Shown here one piece after another: positions 1 through 7,375 of a DNA stretch of 21,834 bases (positions are counted from its first letter, which is position 1; each line of letters begins with the position of its first letter). The translations under genes and the position numbers were made by a program. The notes beneath the pieces are model-generated. The model worked only from the letters and a program-made list of their open reading frames with translations, was not told the DNA's origin and did no database searches. Source of the DNA: a virus; the IMG/VR virus record IMGVR_UViG_3300028592_000084, positions 1 through 21,834 of that record; one strand, 5' to 3'.

Positions 1-604
1 GCTCGATGTTCGACGCTTCCAGCTGAATCGGATCGAGAATACGGAACGTGCCTTCAGGAACCAGAAGCGACGGAACCCCTGCGTCGATCGCGGCGTTGAT
101 CGTGTCCTGGATCTTGGTCAGCTGGTTGCCGCTGTTGTCTCCGACTGCTCCTAGAGCGGTAATCGAGGGGGTTTCCCGGACCTTGTTGGCGAGGGTCATC
201 AGAAACGGTGCAGCGTCGAACTGGCTGAACGTCACCGATTCAGATGCCTGACGTACCCAAGCACCGACACTCAGAGGCTCATTGTCGCTCTCGATGATGT
301 TGATGTCGTCGGCTTGGCCCGTGAAGTTCCCCAAGGTCCAATCGAAGAGGCCTTCAAGGGAGGTCTCGGTGAGCTTCGCGCTTCCAGTAGCGGGAAGTGC
401 CTTGAACGCGGCTAGAGTCGGTGCCTGCGGAACCTTGCCATCGAGTGCGATTTCAGTGTCTTCAGCGAACTTGCCGAGATTGTACCGATAGTTGTTCGCA
501 GGGTTCAGTCCTCCAACGGGAGCCTCAACAACGAACGGAACGAATGAACCATCAGGAAAATCCGTCAGGCTGTCCGTCATATCGGAGATTTGCGTGCCGC
601 TCAT
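1..604 (-). CDS. Tailspike protein, N-terminal part (gene runs off the left edge)
   Basis: An open frame starts at ATG 604 and stays open for 201 codons to the window edge, so the 3' end is missing. It overlaps the stop of the upstream gene as ATGA. The first part (about residues 1-60, with the stretch NPANNYRYNLGKF) looks like a virion-attachment domain. From about residue 160, QLTKIQDTINAAIDAGVP followed by LLVPEGTFRI matches the entry strand of pectate-lyase-like right-handed beta-helix tailspikes (known family pattern: aromatic or hydrophobic VP-x-G-x-F/Y). Such proteins bind and often cleave host surface polysaccharide. The last position in the late operon matches P22 gene 9. Substrate and enzymatic activity cannot be judged because the catalytic part lies outside the window. 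Confidence 0.75.
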   Translation of the reverse strand, partial: MSGTQISDMTDSLTDFPDGSFVPFVVEAPVGGLNPANNYRYNLGKFAEDTEIALDGKVPQAPTLAAFKALPATGSAKLTETSLEGLFDWTLGNFTGQADDINIIESDNEPLSVGAWVRQASESVTFSQFDAAPFLMTLANKVRETPSITALGAVGDNSGNQLTKIQDTINAAIDAGVPSLLVPEGTFRILDPIQLEASNIE

Positions 605-1071
605 GGAACAATACCCTGAGAATAGAACGACCCGGTGACGCTCGCTTGGGTCGTGGCGCCGTTATCGTCGGTGACCGTGCAGACGAATGTTGCGAAGGTG
701 TATTCGCCAGGAGCCAGGCCGCTCTGCGTGAAGGAAGTTATCAGCGAAGCCGGGATATCGACCGTCGGAGGCGTGATGCCGGTATAGGATTGGACAAACC
801 AAAGCGCTGTGTACGGAGGCGTCCCTCCTGATGGGACTACCGCGGTGGCATTCGATTGCGCAGTGCCGGTTCCGTCGTCATATCCGAACACATCAGACGG
901 CGATGCGACCGCGCTAAGATCGGCTCCAGTCGAGAAGACCACGCGAGAGACACTGTTGCTGTCCCGAACCCGGATTTCAGTGATATCCCGCGGAGTATTC
1001 GACCCATCCCGAATCTGAACCGCAGTGATCGTGCGGGGCACATTGCCACCATCGCGGATGATCAGCGTCAC
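601..1071 (-). CDS. Virion-associated Ig-like protein with N-terminal 15-residue repeats
   Basis: The protein has 156 aa from the GTG at 1071, which overlaps the preceding stop as GTGA; an in-frame TTG at 1089 is possible but fits the operon pattern less well. Residues 5-46 are nearly three copies of a 15-residue unit (IRDGGNVPRTITAVQ, then IRDGSNTPRDITEIR, then a shorter VRDSNSVSRVVF). Residues about 70-150 contain a GGTPPYTALW motif and alternating polar and aliphatic strands ending in CTVTDDNGATTQ, which resembles PKD/SprB-type Ig-like beta-sandwiches. Lying between a tail fibre and a tailspike gene, it is probably a structural or adhesion-accessory protein of the tail tip. No enzymatic motif is seen, and the exact role is unknown. 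Confidence 0.6.
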   Translation of the reverse strand: MTLIIRDGGNVPRTITAVQIRDGSNTPRDITEIRVRDSNSVSRVVFSTGADLSAVASPSDVFGYDDGTGTAQSNATAVVPSGGTPPYTALWFVQSYTGITPPTVDIPASLITSFTQSGLAPGEYTFATFVCTVTDDNGATTQASVTGSFYSQGIVP

Positions 1072-1640
1072 GGCGCGTACTTCGCCCAAGCCTGACCCGG
1101 GAGTGACGTCGGGTCAGGGTCGGTATTTGGAGTTAGCGCCCACTCCCCATTGTTCATCGCGGCGGTGAGCCAGAAGTGATAGACGCCCTTCGTGGATTGG
1201 GTGATTTTACCTGTTACCGCTCCCCCCGCCGCGGGAAGTCCTCCAAGCGCTGAGATCGCGTTGACCGCGCTTGTCTGTCCGGTGCCACCGCTGGCGATCG
1301 GAAGTGGCGCGTCACCCGCCAGAAAGGCGTCTAGATCAGGATCAAAGCTGGGTGGTTCGGTCGGGATGTTGTAGTCATCCTGCGACGTGACCACGGCACC
1401 GTCTTGATCGGTCAGAACCCATTTGATGGTCTGACCCTGATCGATCCAGATCGACGGGAAGCGGCCTTCCGCATCGGAAGGAACCGGGTTCGGATTGGCA
1501 ACGCCAGCCGAGGGCTCGGAATAGGTATTGATCCGGGTTGCAGTATCAGCAGTGTAGAAGTTGAGGCCCCACCCGACGCCGATCGCGCTGGCCTCATCAA
1601 TGACGCTGAAAATCCCGGTGTCGAACAGAACCCGTGCCAC
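1068..1640 (-). CDS. Tail fibre protein
   Basis: The protein has 190 aa from the GTG at 1640, which has GGGG 7 nt upstream; a TTG at 1646 is the alternative. The N-terminal half (LFDTGIFSVIDEASAIGVGW, then a region with SDAEGRFPSIWIDQG and KWVLTDQDGAVV) resembles N-terminal domains of podovirus tail fibres and tailspikes. Residues about 113-140 contain LPIASGGTGQTSAVNAISALG, a variant of the GGTGATTAxxAxxxLG repeat common in phage fibre shafts. It is short for a whole receptor-binding fibre, so it may be an adaptor for the downstream tailspike. Its start codon lies in an inverted repeat (separate entry). Confidence 0.7.
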   Translation of the reverse strand: MARVLFDTGIFSVIDEASAIGVGWGLNFYTADTATRINTYSEPSAGVANPNPVPSDAEGRFPSIWIDQGQTIKWVLTDQDGAVVTSQDDYNIPTEPPSFDPDLDAFLAGDAPLPIASGGTGQTSAVNAISALGGLPAAGGAVTGKITQSTKGVYHFWLTAAMNNGEWALTPNTDPDPTSLPGQAWAKYAP

Positions 1641-1679
1641 AGACAAACCCCGTTTTGATTACGGTCGAGGTTGTCTGTG
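1638..1679 (-). promoter_or_regulatory. Inverted repeat covering the tail fibre start codon
   Basis: Plus-strand 1638-1646 and 1671-1679 are perfect 9-nt inverted arms (CACAGACAA and TTGTCTGTG); two more GC pairs form if one base bulges. In the mRNA the 3' arm contains the GTG start at 1640-1638, and the GGGG SD sits beside it on the loop side. Folding would hide the start codon. Translational control is an inference. Confidence 0.55.
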
Positions 1680-1844
1680 TGACGGTGCGCGACCCTCTAT
1701 CGCGCGGGCACTTGGCCTGTCGATGCAAGGTCTAGCACAGTGCTGAATGCGATGCTAGTCTTCGGCAATATGCGCCGCAGCTTCCGCGACCCCAGAACGC
1801 TTCGCTTCTGGATCATCCTGATTGCCATGTTCTGGTGGTGGCCA

Positions 1845-4631
1845 TCACTTCTTTTCTTCGTCAGTGGTGGCAGCCGCCCGTAGCGGGGTCTGCTCGAATG
1901 TCTGCTGGAGGAAACGCTGTAGGCCAAGTGCGTCCTGGGCCAATGCCGGATCGCGCCTAGCTACATTCGATAGCCCGCGGGTGAATGCCTTGACATCGCC
2001 TTGGGGTGCGCGCGTCAGCAGGTTCACGAACAGTTTCGATGTCAGAAGCTTGCCAAGCCCATACTGGCCAGCCGCCGCTCCCGCTACCGCGGGGAGACCC
2101 GCCACACCACCCACAATAGTTGAGAAGAGTCCCTGTGCTCCGATAGACCGACCTGTGTTCGAACTGTTACTGTATGCTGCAGTCGCCTTCGCTTCCCGAG
2201 CGACTGTGGCAAGCTTATCGAGCGCCTTGCGCGTATCGCTCGGGAAAAGCGTGTCCTTTGCCTTCGTGGACATGCCATCCCACCGTTTCACGAAATCGTT
2301 GAAGGAGAACGCCCCTTCTTCCGCGTTGATCCCCTGACCGAGGCGATTGATGATTGTAGAACGAACGCTGGCCACCTCATCCTCAGGCATGGCGCTCATC
2401 AGTCGTTGCAGGCGCTTTGCGTCACCGGTTTCCCGGCTCGCCATACGCTCCAGCGCGCCAAGCACCTGCTCCCCACTCCGCGGCGCATTCTTGCCCAAAA
2501 GAGGTTCAAGAACCTGGTCTATCGTCTCGACACGCTTTTTCCAGAAGGCGTCCGCGGTTCTGAAAGCCTGCGCAGCGCGGTCGTTCCCGCTTTCCGATAG
2601 ACTATCCAAAATGTCTTCTGAGGCAGCCTCAACGACCGATTTCAAGCGCCGATCGGTGTCGTTGCCGCGCAATCCTCGGCTACCCGTCTCTTCACGTAAC
2701 CGCGTGCGCATATTGCGGATGCCGCGGATCGAAAAGTCCCCCTGCGACAAACTGGAGCGCAGTGCCTTCATCTCATCCAGCAGCGCTGAGCCAACCGGGG
2801 TTTCGGACAGTTCAGCGATCTGATTATCGAGTTCAGCCAAGGCTTTGACGGGCTTTACCCGCGCCCCTTGCGCTAGATCCTCGGCTCGCGTGTAGAGTGA
2901 GCCACCAGTTCGACCAGTCTCCTGCGAATAGACATTGGCTGCCTTCCGCACCAACTCACCCGCATCCTCCTTGTCCAGAGCGCGGCCCACTTGCTCAGCA
3001 GTTCGCCCTCGGAACTCTGCGGCCTGCTCGACGGATTTCGCAACCTTGTTGGCGATCGGAAGCTCTGAAATGAACATTTGCCGAGCTGCGCCGGTCAAGC
3101 CGCGCGTCACAGGACCGCCGACGTCAGCCGGAAGGATGTCAATTCCCGTGTCGCGCGCCGCTGCGGCGACGTTGCGTACTCCTCCTCCGCCGCCTCCCCC
3201 ACCAGCAGGCGGTGTGCGAGCGCCCAAACGATTAGCTACGGCGCCAAGGCCGCCCGCCACGGTAGCCCCGATAGCGGCGCCACCCGGCACAGCCCGGAAC
3301 CTATCGCCTAAATCGCCTTCAGCCGAGCCAAATGCATAGGCGCCCCCAAGCCCCGCACCTTCACCGGCCATTCTCAAGGCGCTACGAGGCGGCGTCGCAG
3401 GGATACCGCCTCGACCGATCACGCGGCCCAACGGAAAGAGCCCTCCGGCAAGCTGGCCACCGATACGCAGGGCCGGATTCACCCGCTCGTCCGCGCGATC
3501 GATCCCCCTTTCTGCTGCGAGATTATCCCGCATGGTGCCGCCTTCGAACAATGTCTTGCCGCCCGCCGCAAGCTCGTCTGCCAACCCGAGAGAAACCGTG
3601 TCTGCAATCCCGCGGACAAGGGGATCGGCAATTTGATCTTGGCGCTGTCTATCCATCGCCGCATCGGCAGCACGGTCTTTGAACTTGGGGTTGATCAGGT
3701 AGGTATCTGACAATGGCGGCTCTTCGCCAAACTCACGCCGATATGCCTCCGCAAACGCCGACGTGCCATCGCCGTAGGCGCGTGCGAGCGCGTCCACAGC
3801 GATTGCCCGATCATAGTCGGCTCGACTTGACCAAGTGCTCTGGGTGCCGTCTTGCTCGGTGCGCGTGACCGTGCCATCCTGGTTGAACACCGGCTTCGAT
3901 GGCTCGCGTTCCAAAGCCTTATCAACCAGAGAGCTAGGCGTGAGCGGATCGATTTCCTTGCCCTGCGTTCCGTCAAAAATCGAGTCGAGGTTGGCTAGAG
4001 CTGCATCGATTTGCGGAGCAGCTGGACCAGCTCGAAGCTTGGCTGATTCTAGCACAGCGCGCAGGCGCTTTTTCTTGTCTTCGATCGTGCCCGGAGCATC
4101 GGAAAGCTGTGGGAAGTGCGAGCGCCACGTATTCTGCAACTGCTCCTTGTTGTACGCGGCACCGGTCGCAAGATAGAGCGCCGCATCCAGCATATCGAGC
4201 TGCGCGTTATGGATGCGCTGCCTATCTTCGGATTGCGCGAACCCGCGAGCTTCATCCCCAAATGCGCCGGCCACGGTTTCCAGAACGCCGGGCTTCGTGT
4301 CCGCTGGGCTGCGTTGACCGGCCGTGGTCAGATCATTGAGAGAGTTCTGCAGGCGCACAGCCGCAGCAGCCGTCTTCGACTGATCCTCGGTGGGTTTTAC
4401 ATTTGCCCTCTCGGCCGCGGTAGCCGCCCGGTCTTCCGCCCGCGCCGCACGCTCGCTGGCTTCCTGCGCGCGCATCTCCGCGGCATCGGCACGTTGATCA
4501 CGCCTTATCTCAAGCGCGCTGGGCTGTTTCGGCCGTCCATAGATGATGCCCGGCGTCTGCGATGGCGCCGGAGCAGGAAGCGAAGCCCCGCCGCCCCAGT
4601 CCATTTCCCAAGGATTCTGTTGCTGCATCAT
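1845..4631 (-). CDS. Large DNA-ejection (internal virion) protein, P22 gp16 position
   Basis: The protein has 928 aa and its ATG overlaps the upstream stop as ATGA; the second codon is also ATG. A Pro-rich start is followed by an Ala/Arg/Glu-rich predicted coiled coil at about 38-102. A central Gly/Ala-rich weakly hydrophobic region at about 385-470 ends in a run of eight glycines. A long charged helical part follows, then another Gly/Ala hydrophobic segment near 840-870 (TIVGGVAGLPAVAGAAAGQY). This composition is typical of internal virion proteins that are ejected with the DNA and insert in the host envelope. Its place after the gp7- and gp20-position genes supports the gp16 role, although P22 gp16 (609 aa) is much shorter. 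No catalytic motif is seen. Confidence 0.7.
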   Translation of the reverse strand: MMQQQNPWEMDWGGGASLPAPAPSQTPGIIYGRPKQPSALEIRRDQRADAAEMRAQEASERAARAEDRAATAAERANVKPTEDQSKTAAAAVRLQNSLNDLTTAGQRSPADTKPGVLETVAGAFGDEARGFAQSEDRQRIHNAQLDMLDAALYLATGAAYNKEQLQNTWRSHFPQLSDAPGTIEDKKKRLRAVLESAKLRAGPAAPQIDAALANLDSIFDGTQGKEIDPLTPSSLVDKALEREPSKPVFNQDGTVTRTEQDGTQSTWSSRADYDRAIAVDALARAYGDGTSAFAEAYRREFGEEPPLSDTYLINPKFKDRAADAAMDRQRQDQIADPLVRGIADTVSLGLADELAAGGKTLFEGGTMRDNLAAERGIDRADERVNPALRIGGQLAGGLFPLGRVIGRGGIPATPPRSALRMAGEGAGLGGAYAFGSAEGDLGDRFRAVPGGAAIGATVAGGLGAVANRLGARTPPAGGGGGGGGVRNVAAAARDTGIDILPADVGGPVTRGLTGAARQMFISELPIANKVAKSVEQAAEFRGRTAEQVGRALDKEDAGELVRKAANVYSQETGRTGGSLYTRAEDLAQGARVKPVKALAELDNQIAELSETPVGSALLDEMKALRSSLSQGDFSIRGIRNMRTRLREETGSRGLRGNDTDRRLKSVVEAASEDILDSLSESGNDRAAQAFRTADAFWKKRVETIDQVLEPLLGKNAPRSGEQVLGALERMASRETGDAKRLQRLMSAMPEDEVASVRSTIINRLGQGINAEEGAFSFNDFVKRWDGMSTKAKDTLFPSDTRKALDKLATVAREAKATAAYSNSSNTGRSIGAQGLFSTIVGGVAGLPAVAGAAAGQYGLGKLLTSKLFVNLLTRAPQGDVKAFTRGLSNVARRDPALAQDALGLQRFLQQTFEQTPLRAAATTDEEKK

Positions 4632-4909
4632 CGGCCCTTCGGTTCCATATGGACGTGATCGCCCTCGTTGATGACATCCAAGTTCGGATTCAGCCGGCGA
4701 AGTTCTGCTGCATAGGCAGCCATGCCCACTCCCGGAGGCGGAACCCTGTCTTCGGCCAGCGCGCGGCCCGAACTATCCCGGCGCTTGTGGAAACTATTCG
4801 CGACGCCGCCAACTGCGGCGTTTTTCGCCGGACTGCGATAGGCGCTTGTGACCCGGTCTCCCTGCACACCTCTAGGGGCGAAACCCACCGCCCCCTTGCG
4901 AGGGCGCAC
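4628..4909 (-). CDS. Peptidase M15-like (D-Ala-D-Ala carboxypeptidase type) virion hydrolase
   Basis: The protein has at most 93 aa. Residues 19-35 (RVTSAYRSPAKNAAVGG), NSFH at 38-41 and INEGDHVHMEP at 80-90 match the M15A peptidase fold, whose zinc is held by a His and an Asp of SxHxxGxAxD and a C-terminal His of HxH. Here H41 and H85/H87 are clear, but the middle reads HKRRDSSGRALAED, with extra residues, so the metal-binding Asp is probably D54. The family cleaves peptidoglycan stem peptides. Position between ejection proteins suggests a virion-borne wall hydrolase for DNA entry rather than the host-lysis enzyme. The start is uncertain: GTG 4909 overlaps its own AGGAGG, and GTG 4888 or 4867 are alternatives. 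Confidence 0.7.
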   Translation of the reverse strand: MRPRKGAVGFAPRGVQGDRVTSAYRSPAKNAAVGGVANSFHKRRDSSGRALAEDRVPPPGVGMAAYAAELRRLNPNLDVINEGDHVHMEPKGR

Positions 4910-5648
4910 CTCCTACCGGCTCCCAATTGGCCCGGTCATTTGGGTTGCCGCCGCGGAAGCGATACTGCCCGACAACAGCACCGGGCTGTGGACCGCCTGT
5001 GCCCTGCCGTCCGAACTGGGCAATCGACTGAGGGTCCTTTTGGTTTACAAGCGTCGCGTCGTAGGGAACCACCATCCAATCCGGCTCGGCTGACTTGATC
5101 AGCTTCTCCATCGCGCCGGCTTCAGCCGCCGCCTGCCTCAAGGCTTGCGGAGAATAGCGCTCCAGATGCGTAGGGATGTCCATCCCGCTCGCTTCAGCCT
5201 GCTGTATATATCCTGCCCACCGACGCGCGCGCTCGGCTTCATCTTGAATGTTCGCCACGTCCATGACAGCCTGCGACATGTATGAAGTCGCCTGCTTGGC
5301 TTGTTCCTTGATCCTGCTGTCCACCTTCGACCATGCGTCGAAGTCCAGCTCCGCAAGACGGGCCATATTATCATCGAACGAAGGCTGCGCAGGAGCGGCC
5401 CCCGGTTGGGGATTTGCCGAAGTGTCCGGGGGCGCACTCTGAGACGATTGACCACCTCCTTTCGGCTGCATCGATTTGGCGATGTCCGCGAGCAAGCTGC
5501 TGGTCTGGGCCTTGCGGTTGAACTCGGCGTCTTCGCGCATTTCCTTGCGCTGCGCTGCCATCTCCGCGAGCCGATTCTGGCGCGCAGACTGATAGACGCC
5601 AAGCACGCCCGGAATGTCTACCTGCTGGATGCCATACGGGTTATTCAT
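4872..5648 (-). CDS. DNA-ejection protein, P22 gp20 position
   Basis: The protein has 258 aa. ATG 5648 overlaps the previous stop as ATGA and has GGAGG 6 nt upstream. It is mostly helical and charged: a probable coiled coil at about 20-60, a Gln/Pro/Ser-rich linker at about 62-90, a helical region at about 90-185, and a Gly-rich tail. The N-terminus (NPYGIQQVDIPGVLGVYQ followed by an R/K/E-rich helix) is the layout often seen in phage ejection or internal virion proteins. No enzymatic motif is seen. Assignment rests on composition and its place between the gp7- and gp16-position genes; P22 gp20 (471 aa) is longer. Confidence 0.55.
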   Translation of the reverse strand: MNNPYGIQQVDIPGVLGVYQSARQNRLAEMAAQRKEMREDAEFNRKAQTSSLLADIAKSMQPKGGGQSSQSAPPDTSANPQPGAAPAQPSFDDNMARLAELDFDAWSKVDSRIKEQAKQATSYMSQAVMDVANIQDEAERARRWAGYIQQAEASGMDIPTHLERYSPQALRQAAAEAGAMEKLIKSAEPDWMVVPYDATLVNQKDPQSIAQFGRQGTGGPQPGAVVGQYRFRGGNPNDRANWEPVGGAPSQGGGGFRP

Positions 5649-6313
5649 CGCCCGCCTCCGAACCCGCCGCCGCGCTGGAATAGATAGGCGCTCAGGACGT
5701 TGTTGATGCCGGAGTTGATCGCGCTACCAGTGTTGGCGTAGCTCGACGCGCGGGCGTTCCCCATGTTCTGGTATGCGTTCATGATGTTGCCAGTGCTTGC
5801 CTGACCAGCAGCAATCCCGGTGTTCGTGGCCGCCTGCCCCACCCCAGCAAGACCAGCGAGACGGTTCCAGTAATTGCCGTACTCAGCCGATGCCGTGTCC
5901 TGCGCATAGTTGTTGGCCGCCTTGAGCGTTGCCCCGGACCCGAGAAGTCCCCGTGCCGCGGCCGAGCGCTCGATTGCCTTGTTGCCCTCCGCAAGACGGA
6001 ACTTGTAGCCAGGATCAGCGACGAACCCGCTTTCAGGGCCGCCACTCTCCGTCGAACCGTTGAGGCCGTATTCCCGCGCCAGCCTAGCAAGAGCGCTTGC
6101 TCCAGTGCTCCGCCACGGCGCAAGGTCTGCGCGGTCCTGCGCGTCCTTCTCACGCTGATAGGCGATCTGCTGGTTAGCCGCGTCCTTCTGGGCCTTGGCG
6201 GCCTTGTTGCCTGAAATGAGGCTCGAACCGGCACCGATTACGGCTCCTCCGACGATCGCGGCGGCGGGAATGGCCGTTACTCCCCGTTGGTGGAGGGCTG
6301 TGACGCCCTCCAC
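5645..6313 (-). CDS. DNA-ejection protein, P22 gp7 position
   Basis: From the GTG at 6313 the protein has 222 aa, close to P22 gp7 (229 aa). It has a short hydrophobic Gly/Ala segment at about 15-34 (IPAAAIVGGAVIGAGSSLIS), then a K/A/Q/D-rich helix. The second half is rich in Ala, Gly and Asn (SAAARGLLGSGATLKA and several N/Y/G repeats), typical of phage DNA-transfer proteins. The start is doubtful. GTG 6313 has no good SD and overlaps the upstream gene by 37 nt. An in-frame ATT at 6271 has GGGGAG 8 nt upstream and would give a 208-aa protein beginning directly at the hydrophobic segment (see findings). Confidence 0.65.
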   Translation of the reverse strand: MEGVTALHQRGVTAIPAAAIVGGAVIGAGSSLISGNKAAKAQKDAANQQIAYQREKDAQDRADLAPWRSTGASALARLAREYGLNGSTESGGPESGFVADPGYKFRLAEGNKAIERSAAARGLLGSGATLKAANNYAQDTASAEYGNYWNRLAGLAGVGQAATNTGIAAGQASTGNIMNAYQNMGNARASSYANTGSAINSGINNVLSAYLFQRGGGFGGGR

Positions 6314-6738
6314 TCATAGACATTGTAGGCCTCGGGGCCGGAGCCAATGTCGAACACCTTCTGTCCGCATGGCTTCATGCCAGCTGCGATGGTGAAGGAT
6401 CGCACATGACGGGCCTCCGGCTTGACCCGTGTCCAGAGGTGCTGTGCCCGGAATTCATCACGCAGGATGCCGATCCCGGCTTTGGCTGCTGCAAGCGCCC
6501 ATTCCCCGCGCCCCGCCTCGGTAATCATGGTGTGGACTTCGTATGTACCCGGCGCGCACCAGATCATGACGAAGCCGCCATAATCGCCCATCAGAGCAAT
6601 ATTGTTCTCATCCTCAATCGCCTTGGAGAGGTCGAGCGGCTTCGAAGCATCCCCCCCGACAAAGGGGCGAATGTCCGGTCGATTGACCAGATCGTTAATC
6701 GATGAACTACGGAAACTTCGCTCAAGGACTGCGGACAT
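6277..6738 (-). CDS. GNAT-like protein in the P22 gp14 (head assembly, DUF2824) position
   Basis: The protein has 153 aa. The sequence reads like a GNAT N-acyltransferase fold: an N-terminal helix followed by RPDIRPFVGGD, a strand pair GGFVMIWCAPGTYEVHTMI (about 55-73), a helix after RGEWALAAAKAGIGILRDE, a strand HLWTRVKPEARHVRSFTIAAGM and a C-terminal YNVYEWRA strand. The usual acetyl-CoA loop (Q/RxxGxG/A) is not evident at its expected site, so enzymatic activity is unproven. It sits between the tail genes and the gp7-position ejection protein, as gp14 does in P22. No SD is visible before ATG 6738; a candidate promoter lies 86-114 nt upstream. Confidence 0.55.
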   Translation of the reverse strand: MSAVLERSFRSSSINDLVNRPDIRPFVGGDASKPLDLSKAIEDENNIALMGDYGGFVMIWCAPGTYEVHTMITEAGRGEWALAAAKAGIGILRDEFRAQHLWTRVKPEARHVRSFTIAAGMKPCGQKVFDIGSGPEAYNVYEWRASQPSTNGE

Positions 6739-6823
6739 GACAGCGGTTCAGCCTGACTGAATCGACCTGCTGTCTGTCGCGGTGGCGGTTCGGTCATTCC
6801 GCCTGCTTGCGCTCGCAATGTAG

Positions 6824-6852
6824 GTTATAGCCTAGTCACAGCTATGCTGCAA
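6824..6852 (-). promoter_or_regulatory. Candidate sigma70-type promoter for the ejection cassette
   Basis: Minus strand: TTGCAG at 6852-6847, a 17-nt spacer, then TATAAC at 6829-6824 (3/6 and 5/6 matches to consensus). It lies across the stop of the fibrous protein gene, in the only gap (6739-6841) within the 9.4-1.8 kb block. No factor-specific motif is seen. Confidence 0.4.
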
Positions 6853-7375
6853 TGATTGGTATCTTATAGTTCGTGCCGTTTACGCTGATCGTTATCGTGT
6901 GCGTGCAGACGACAGTTTCAGCGACAGGAGCCTGATCGATCCTGAATGTATCGCAGCGCAAGTCCTCGCAGTTTACGGTCGGGGACGGGGTTGTTGGCCC
7001 GATGGCTACCCCATTCATGAAACTGCGAAATGCAAGCGCTCCGCCTTCCCTGGTCAGAACCCGGTTATCGCCCGTAGCCGTGATGTCGGCCACATTGCCA
7101 GAGCTGCCCTGAAAGCGGCCGATAACCGATGTGCCGGCGCTTTCCCGGAGCATGTTGTTGGTCACACCGTTAGGGGCGATGGAGATCGAGATGCCGTCCG
7201 CGACAGCACCGCCACCAGTGAGACCGCTTCCCGGGCCTGTCGCGACTTCACCCGCAGCCGCCTCCGCGGTGTTGCGGTTCAGGTTAAAGAAGAAGCGCCA
7301 CCATTCTGGAGCCAGTGCCGGTCCGCCCTTCCAGAGGGGCGTGTTTGGCGGGTTCTGGGTCGTCGGCTGAACCAT
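6842..7375 (-). CDS. Fibrous tail protein in the P22 gp26 (needle) position
   Basis: The protein has 177 aa; ATG 7375 overlaps the upstream stop by one base (TGATG). An N-terminal segment with PLWKGGPALAPEWWRFFFNL is followed by Gly/Ser/Thr-rich, strand-forming sequence (GSGLTGGGAVADGISI, then AGTSVIGRFQGSSGNVADI and ITATGDNRVLTREGGALAF), a common phage fibre-shaft pattern. The C-terminus (about 130-177) looks like a small beta domain with two cysteines (NCEDLRC). In P22 this slot holds the tail needle gp26, but no long coiled coil is visible here, so a needle role is a position-based guess. A minor tail fibre is the alternative. Confidence 0.5.
   Translation of the reverse strand: MVQPTTQNPPNTPLWKGGPALAPEWWRFFFNLNRNTAEAAAGEVATGPGSGLTGGGAVADGISISIAPNGVTNNMLRESAGTSVIGRFQGSSGNVADITATGDNRVLTREGGALAFRSFMNGVAIGPTTPSPTVNCEDLRCDTFRIDQAPVAETVVCTHTITISVNGTNYKIPIIAA

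Noticed and set aside
1792-1811. 6-bp inverted repeat CCAGAA/TTCTGG 34 nt after the gp16-position stop, as a terminator.
   Set aside because: No T-tract on either side and the stem is weak.
1755-1844. Open frame of 29 codons after the TGA of the large ejection protein (possible stop read-through).
   Set aside because: An open stretch this long is common in GC-rich DNA, and no read-through context or homologous extension is recognised.
1697-1927. Minus-strand 76-codon frame including a basic 43-residue end, in the gap after the gp16-position gene.
   Set aside because: Mostly overlaps the ejection gene, no SD before any internal ATG, and no recognisable protein pattern.
3180-3210. Run of glycine codons (simple repeat) in the large ejection protein, as a frameshift or phase-variation site.
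   Set aside because: Codons are mixed rather than a pure homopolymer and the frame is intact on both sides; it reads as a flexible linker.
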